DNA from: Lagopus muta
Taxonomy: Eukaryota; Chordata; Aves; Galliformes; Phasianidae
Assembly (NCBI RefSeq): GCF_023343835.1
Contig: NC_064437.1
Coordinates: forward strand, 50,480,972-50,544,971
Direction of reading: 5' to 3'
DNA length: 64,000 nt
In this document: positions 58,476 to 64,000 of the stretch, one piece after another
Position numbering within the stretch: position 1 is the stretch's first letter
How the letters are laid out: each line of letters starts with the position of its first letter
The notes under the pieces: generated by a model
Told to the model about the DNA's origin: nothing
Seen by the model: the letters and a program-made list of their open reading frames with translations, nothing else
Database searches by the model: none
Made by a program: the position numbers and the translations under genes

Positions 58476-59631
58476 GACGTTTTCCTTCAAAAATGATCAT
58501 AAATCCTTACTGTGATTGAACAAATGAGTTCAGCATTGTGCCAAGAAACAAGTGAATTCTTATTACTAAGTAGAAAAATCATGTTCATGTTCCAAAACAG
58601 ATGAGGCTAAACGAATTTATTTCAGTCTGCTGAGTAAAGGCTCGGCTTAAAGGCAAAATCTGTCTTTGGTGGTAGCTTTGTTCTGATCAGCTTCAGTAAT
58701 TCAGCCCATTCTTCAGTGAATTTCTGAAATGATATTGCATTGATAATGATATCACATAGTTTTCTTTTCTCAAGACATTTTTCCTTCCATCACTCTTCAG
58801 AACTGGCATAAGTGAGTCACTTCTTTTTCCCATCTGCTGTTCTTGGTAGCCCAGCTTTAATCAGCTCCCCAGCCCATACCTCCCCAGCACAGCTGCAGTT
58901 ATCTGCTCTCACCAACAAGCTCAGATCAGGAGCTGGTTGTCTTGCATTGCCCCTGGCCTGCTGGCTCTAGCTTTCTTGGGAGGGTTGGCAGTGACTGAGT
59001 GCTGCTATTTTCCCACTCAGCACCTTCAAAGGCACTTTTAGACGGAGCAAACATTCCATATTAAATAAAGAAGATAACTCAGGCAGAAATGAAAGGCCCA
59101 GTATGACATTTTGGTACAGTCTAAAAACCCAGAAGCTTTGATGCCCCAGCAGCTCTGGTGCAGGACTCCTAACTTTCTGATGTCTGGCAGGCAGGGAGCA
59201 CTGCTGTAAGGCAGCTGCGAGTATGCCTGGAATAGCATTCAGTTGAGTTGGCTTCTGACACAGCCCATCATTTAGGAGGCAGAAAGATGATTTTAGTGCA
59301 ATTTTTGCCCTCTCACATCTGAGCTCTATTTTTAAGTTCCACTGCATAAAAGCCAGAACTTGAACAAAACAACACATCCAGCTACTCAAGTACTTTGTGA
59401 CAACAGCTGCCCTTTTACAGAGAGCCAGAGCAAAGCGAAGAGCTTTTTGATTTTGCTTTATAAACAGAAATGCAAAATACACTATACTACTATAGCAATC
59501 GCTACCTTCATTATTCTAACCAGTGTTTAGTCTAGATTACAGTAATCAAGATAACAACTGAAAAACTCTATAATAAAGTGTTGCTTGTTTCAAAGTGTTA
59601 TGTCCGTATTCTCTAGGACACAAACATTTCA

Positions 59632-59662
59632 TTGACTGCCATTGCATTTATAAAGCCAGCTT
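59632..59662 (+). repeat. 31-base dispersed inverted repeat, copy 2
   Basis: Plus-strand partner of 58445-58475, with a single mismatch (C here where the partner's reverse complement has T). The copies are about 1.16 kb apart. A CTCF-like site begins 33 bases to the right. Confidence 0.75.
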
Positions 59663-59694
59663 AAAGTTGAAGAGATGCAATCTATCATATGATT

Positions 59695-59707
59695 CCAATA
59701 GAGGGCA
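59695..59707 (+). promoter_or_regulatory. CTCF-like motif
   Basis: CCAATAGAGGGCA matches the CTCF core consensus CCASYAGRKGGCA at all positions but one (A at the S position). Motif only; no occupancy evidence. Confidence 0.35.
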
Positions 59708-62700
59708 CACGCAGCACTTTGCAGGATGAAAAATTTCTGATAACCGCTTTTACTAACTGATGTGGCAGAATTATTGCCAAATCATATTCAGATTCCTATA
59801 GAAATTAATAATTTATGTTCCACTTCAGACAAAAGGGTTGGTTAGGAATGTGTCTCCTTGGTTTGTTTTACAAGATGCAAATTTCAATTTTTCAGAAAAT
59901 CAGTGTTTTTCTTATTTTGTTTTGTCCAGGTCCCCATGATGTGTAAATAGTTTTTGGACGGAAGATGCATGTTATTTTCAGAGGCTAGACTGAAAATGGA
60001 TTTCTGTCTATATAGGACAGTGCTCAGCATTAAGAAGTGCAGTTTAATCTGTACTTAAAGTTATTTGACTTTTAAGAATTTCAGACAGACACAGCATTGA
60101 TTTTTGCTTTGTTTTACACTTGCTGATTTTAGAGATCTAGTGACACAGTGCTTGCCAGCAGCCTGGAAGGCTTTCTAGCTCCAGTAGATGTGACACACTG
60201 AATTTTAGTTTTTCACAAGGACCATTTCAAGCTCTAGCTCTTAAATTTTGCTTGCAAAACGATCTGTTTGGACAACATGGTCAGGTAACACAGAGATGAG
60301 GTGCAATTTTTTCTGTCCTGAAGGGATGACCAAGCTATTGCCAGCAGTAAAGCTTGGTGCTGGGATGAGCTGGGTTCATGTAGTAACAACAATTAGGTAT
60401 GCAGTATGTAAGCAGGACAGAAGCAATGCCAGAAAATAGATAAAAGCTATTTTGAAGGTTTCACAGCCCTGCATTCATTCTTTTTTCCTTGAAGATCCCA
60501 CATCCCTCCAACTTAGCCAACTTGTATTTGGAAAGACCTTGAGATTCTTCCTGAATACTCATTTGACAGCACAAACTTTCTATTATCTAAGCTGGGTTAT
60601 TATTCCACACTGTCAGGCAGTGCTAAGCCGAACTTCCTGTAAGCTCGTGGCTGGACTGTTTGCAGCTTTTAAAGTGACTGGGCATTGTGCTTGAGGGGCA
60701 CTTACATGTGAATGCTTACGTATGTGGGTGCAACAAATTGGGCCTCACAACCTGCTCTGGCTGTCTCAGAAATTGATTCGTATTCAAATTTCTGTCCTTT
60801 ATCTTCATGACTTCTCTAGACTTCAAGCTTGTAAAGATCAGATGAAGAGTTCACAGTAAAGGTGATGTTTAATAACTATTTGGGAACTCTCTACACTCAG
60901 ATGAAGTTCATCCTGCAGAGGTCACTTGATGCACTGCCAGCCCCAGCAGTTCTAGCCACTGCTCTGCTGCTCTTCTCTAGCAAAAGTGGCACACATTTGT
61001 GTTCAGATACAAAACAACCAAAAATCCTTATCTGTAGTATGTGCTTCTTTCCTTTTGGCAGAACATGACAAACATCTGTTGCACTGACTACATCTTGGTG
61101 GTGTAACATGAGTTCTGGTTCTACTGGGGACCATGTCCCTTTCAGCCCTCCTTTGACTTTCCTTCTGTGCACACCCTTGTATGGAGAAGGTGGGGAGAAT
61201 GATGTATGATTAGCTCTTGACATCAAGTTAGGATAAAATGAGTTATACCCTTGGAAATGAGAAGTAAGAAGTTCTCAGTTCTACAGTTTGGATGTAGCTG
61301 TTACCTACTGGCTGTACTTAGAGCTGTTACTTAATGCACTGCTGGATTGTGATACTGTAGTGAGAAACAGCATAAAAACCTACGTTGATTAACTCAGCAA
61401 CACAAGCTTTAAGTGTGATCTGGAAAATAGCTTCAGATATGCATAGGATGCAACACTGGATAACTAGTAGGTGACATTTCTGCATAGTAAATATACGTCT
61501 CTCCTTTTTTCCCCCCTCATTTCTCATTACTATCAATCCATGGCTCCAAATGTTGTGTGTTGGTTATTATAGACAGACAAACATTTCTTAGTGAATATAC
61601 TCAACGATTAGCATTAAGAAATAATACACGTTAAGAGTTTCTGTTCTTTTGCTTTGCCTGTGATTAACCCCAATTGTACCAGCTGTGTCTGGCTGCATTT
61701 CCTAAGGGCCTGTCTGCCATCTTTGCACAGCTTAAACACAGAGCAGAAAACTGAACCTTGCCCCTTCCAGCCACTCCCTGTTACTCTGTTTGCCCAAGGT
61801 AAGGGAAGGCTGTTCTTTTAAGGATAAACTTCTGTTTGATACTATTCAGAACCTGGTTAAGCATTCACAAACAGCACTTTGTAGATTTGTTTCTAGCTGT
61901 TTATTCATGTCTGCATCATCTGGCTTCGTGCGCTGCAAAACCAACAGAACTGCTATGGCTGTAAAGCAGCATGGCAAGAAAATTAAGGTATTTTCTAGCC
62001 ATATCAGTTCTTCAGTCTGATTCATTGCATTGCTACAAAAACAGCTGAGATGGTGTAACAGCAGGCAGGATTAAGAAGGTGAATGCATGATCAGGAGTTG
62101 GGGCAAATGAAATTGGTGTACACACCAACACTGCCACTGAACAGTTGTTCACACTTTCTGCTGTCCACCCTTATACACCCTGTGACAATGTTTTCTACTT
62201 TCTGTGAAATGTTTGAAGGCTTCCATACTGGTTGAATCCCAAGAAAAGATAATAACATTAAATTAAACAGTGTAATCTGCATGTAGTTCTAAGCTCAGTT
62301 CAGTTCTCACTGAGTTCACTGTTTCAAGCTCCATACCTTCTTAGTGGACTTCTGTTGCCACTAAATTTAGTGGATAGAATTTTGGGATGCTCAGGGCCTG
62401 ATGCTCGGTCTCACCAAACATTTACAGCTATTCTTTGTATGTATATGTAACAATTGAACAACTGTAGGTTCAGAGCAGCATCAAATCGGATCAGCTAGAT
62501 TATTCCTGAAGAGTTAATGTAAGCATTGCTTGTGAGAAAAGGCCTGCATTTGAAGAATGCAAAGACAGAATCCTCATAGCCCCCAAAGTGTATTACAATA
62601 CGAATTTCGAGGAAACCCAAACAAACAAGAAAAAAACCCAAGTCGACTTGGCAAAAAACAAAATCTGTTTTTTTTTTTTCCTGCTTGTATTTTATCATCC

Positions 62701-64000
62701 ATTTAAGTAATTTTATTAGTATTAGTGATTCAGCAAGTAAAGAGTATAAGGCTGTGACAGGAATTTGTGATAATGCTGTAATTACCATGTGGGCGGACTA
62801 ACAGCTTTTTATCAACTACATGCTAGCTTTAGAAAAGTAAATAAAAAACGTATACAACCCTCACTGCCTCTGACATTAAAAGCTGGCAGGAAAAGTACAA
62901 AGCAGAGTCCTTGCATCTGAACGAGCTGTCATAAAATTATTTTCTGTTGTAGCCTGAGGACCAAGATAACATTTGAAACATGGATATTGGGATGTCAGCA
63001 GTCTCTTGATGATGGTACTCAGTGGGTAACAGATTAAGTTTCTATGTAGGGATGTCATTTACACAGGGCAGTTTTGCAGGGGTCAACATGGAGTTTACAT
63101 GCGTGGAGAGTTTTCCAGTGCCTGACAGTGGCTGGAAAGTCTTCAAGCCTGTAACAGAGCAATGGAAAATACAGTTTAACCCATTCCAGTGCTCAAAGAG
63201 GTCTTGACACTCTTTAAATCACAGAAAAGCATAAGCAAGGCACCACAGGCTGAAGTGTCCAAGTATATAATGCTTTTGAGTATAACTTAATTCTGGGACT
63301 GCAGCACAACTGAAGGAGAAGCCTTCTCCTTAGAGAAGGCTGCAGTGTGTGGGAGCCTGCCAAATAGCATATCTCTGAATGTCTTAATTAATTGCTAGCT
63401 AGAGTCTGTGATGAGATCTTGTCCAGAAGGCATTGTATTAAAAGTGCAAACTGTTATTAGAGTGAAGAGTAAGGCTGTTCCTGCCAAGGCAACATTTCCA
63501 AAGGAATAGAGCCTCTGGAGTGAACTGCCAAACAGCACAACTGTACTGCAAACAGAAAACCATCTGAAGTTTGGGGAGCACAGGGGTATGGTTCTTATAT
63601 ATTGATCTGAGGAAGCCATTCCATCTCTTACTTACAGAGGTAATGAAACAGCACAGGGAAACCAATAGATGTGTATCGGTTATGTGTGTAACTTCATTGG
63701 TTAACCAAAATCTGATGCCTAGCTACATTGTTCTTTTGAACATAATAATACAGTGATGGACATTGGCTTAGTTTTGTACAGTTTGTTTCTCAATAAATAT
63801 CCCAGTATTTTCTCAGTGTTGCCAGTAGCATTGTGTCTTTTTCTGCAAGGACCATACACCAAAGCATACAGAATTCATAAATGAATTTTTAGCACCACTC
63901 ATAGTATACCATGTTAAACACTTTTGCAGGATTGGATCATTTGCCTATGTTCTCAGCCTCTTGAAAACAGTTGCTTGGCTTATATTGTTGCAGTTTAAAC

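Larger units (their letters stand above)
53600..64000. other. Gene-poor flank upstream of the D1C receptor gene
   Basis: About 10.4 kb with no exon, RNA gene or clear CR1 copy. The only structures I could support are nested inverted repeats at 57618-57680, a near-identical inverted pair at 58445-58475 and 59632-59662, a CTCF-like motif at 59695-59707 and a small perfect palindrome at 63313-63331. It may hold regulatory DNA for the receptor gene, but that is inference. Confidence 0.55.

Noticed and set aside
39600-64000. BTAF1, expected next to FGFBP3 from human gene order
   Set aside because: No translated segment resembling BTAF1 and no second CpG-island promoter beyond the receptor gene; it presumably lies to the right of the window.

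Overview
The window is vertebrate nuclear DNA, almost certainly avian and most likely chicken or a close galliform. The gene structure is split into many small exons with GT-AG introns, and four decayed CR1 retrotransposon copies of the bird/reptile type are present. The DNA is mostly AT-rich with sharp GC-rich promoter islands. Species cannot be fixed from sequence alone. No bacterial-type operons, CRISPR arrays, tRNA or rRNA genes were seen.

Layout. Positions 1-23780, plus strand: the TNKS2 (tankyrase 2) gene from within intron 1 to the stop codon. 26 coding exons can be placed; they correspond to human exons 2-27. Exon 1, with the start codon and about 67 residues, lies upstream of the window. 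The 3'UTR probably runs to about 25.98 kb. Positions 26-38.4 kb: intergenic, with one CpG-rich island-like element at 32.13 kb. Positions 38.4-39.6 kb, minus strand: FGFBP3, a short secreted FGF-binding protein, inside a dense CpG island. Positions 39.6-51.9 kb: intergenic, with two clear CR1 remnants. Positions 51944-53281, minus strand: an intronless D1-class dopamine receptor of the non-mammalian D1C (avian 'D1D') type. Positions 53.6-64 kb: no gene recognised, but several inverted-repeat and motif observations.

The genes do not form a pathway. Tankyrase 2 is a poly-ADP-ribose polymerase that marks AXIN and other partners. FGFBP3 releases FGFs from extracellular matrix. The dopamine receptor signals through Gs. 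The value of the window is its gene order: TNKS2-FGFBP3 is the same neighbour pair as on human 10q23, but a dopamine receptor gene that mammals lack sits next to FGFBP3, where human has BTAF1. BTAF1 was not found in the window.

I did not find a convincing new multi-gene system. The observations most worth checking are the D1C receptor's position, a near-perfect 31-base inverted pair at 58.4/59.6 kb with a CTCF-like site beside one copy, a GC-AG intron in TNKS2, a possible truncated TNKS2 isoform ending in intron 8, and the CpG-rich element at 32.1 kb.
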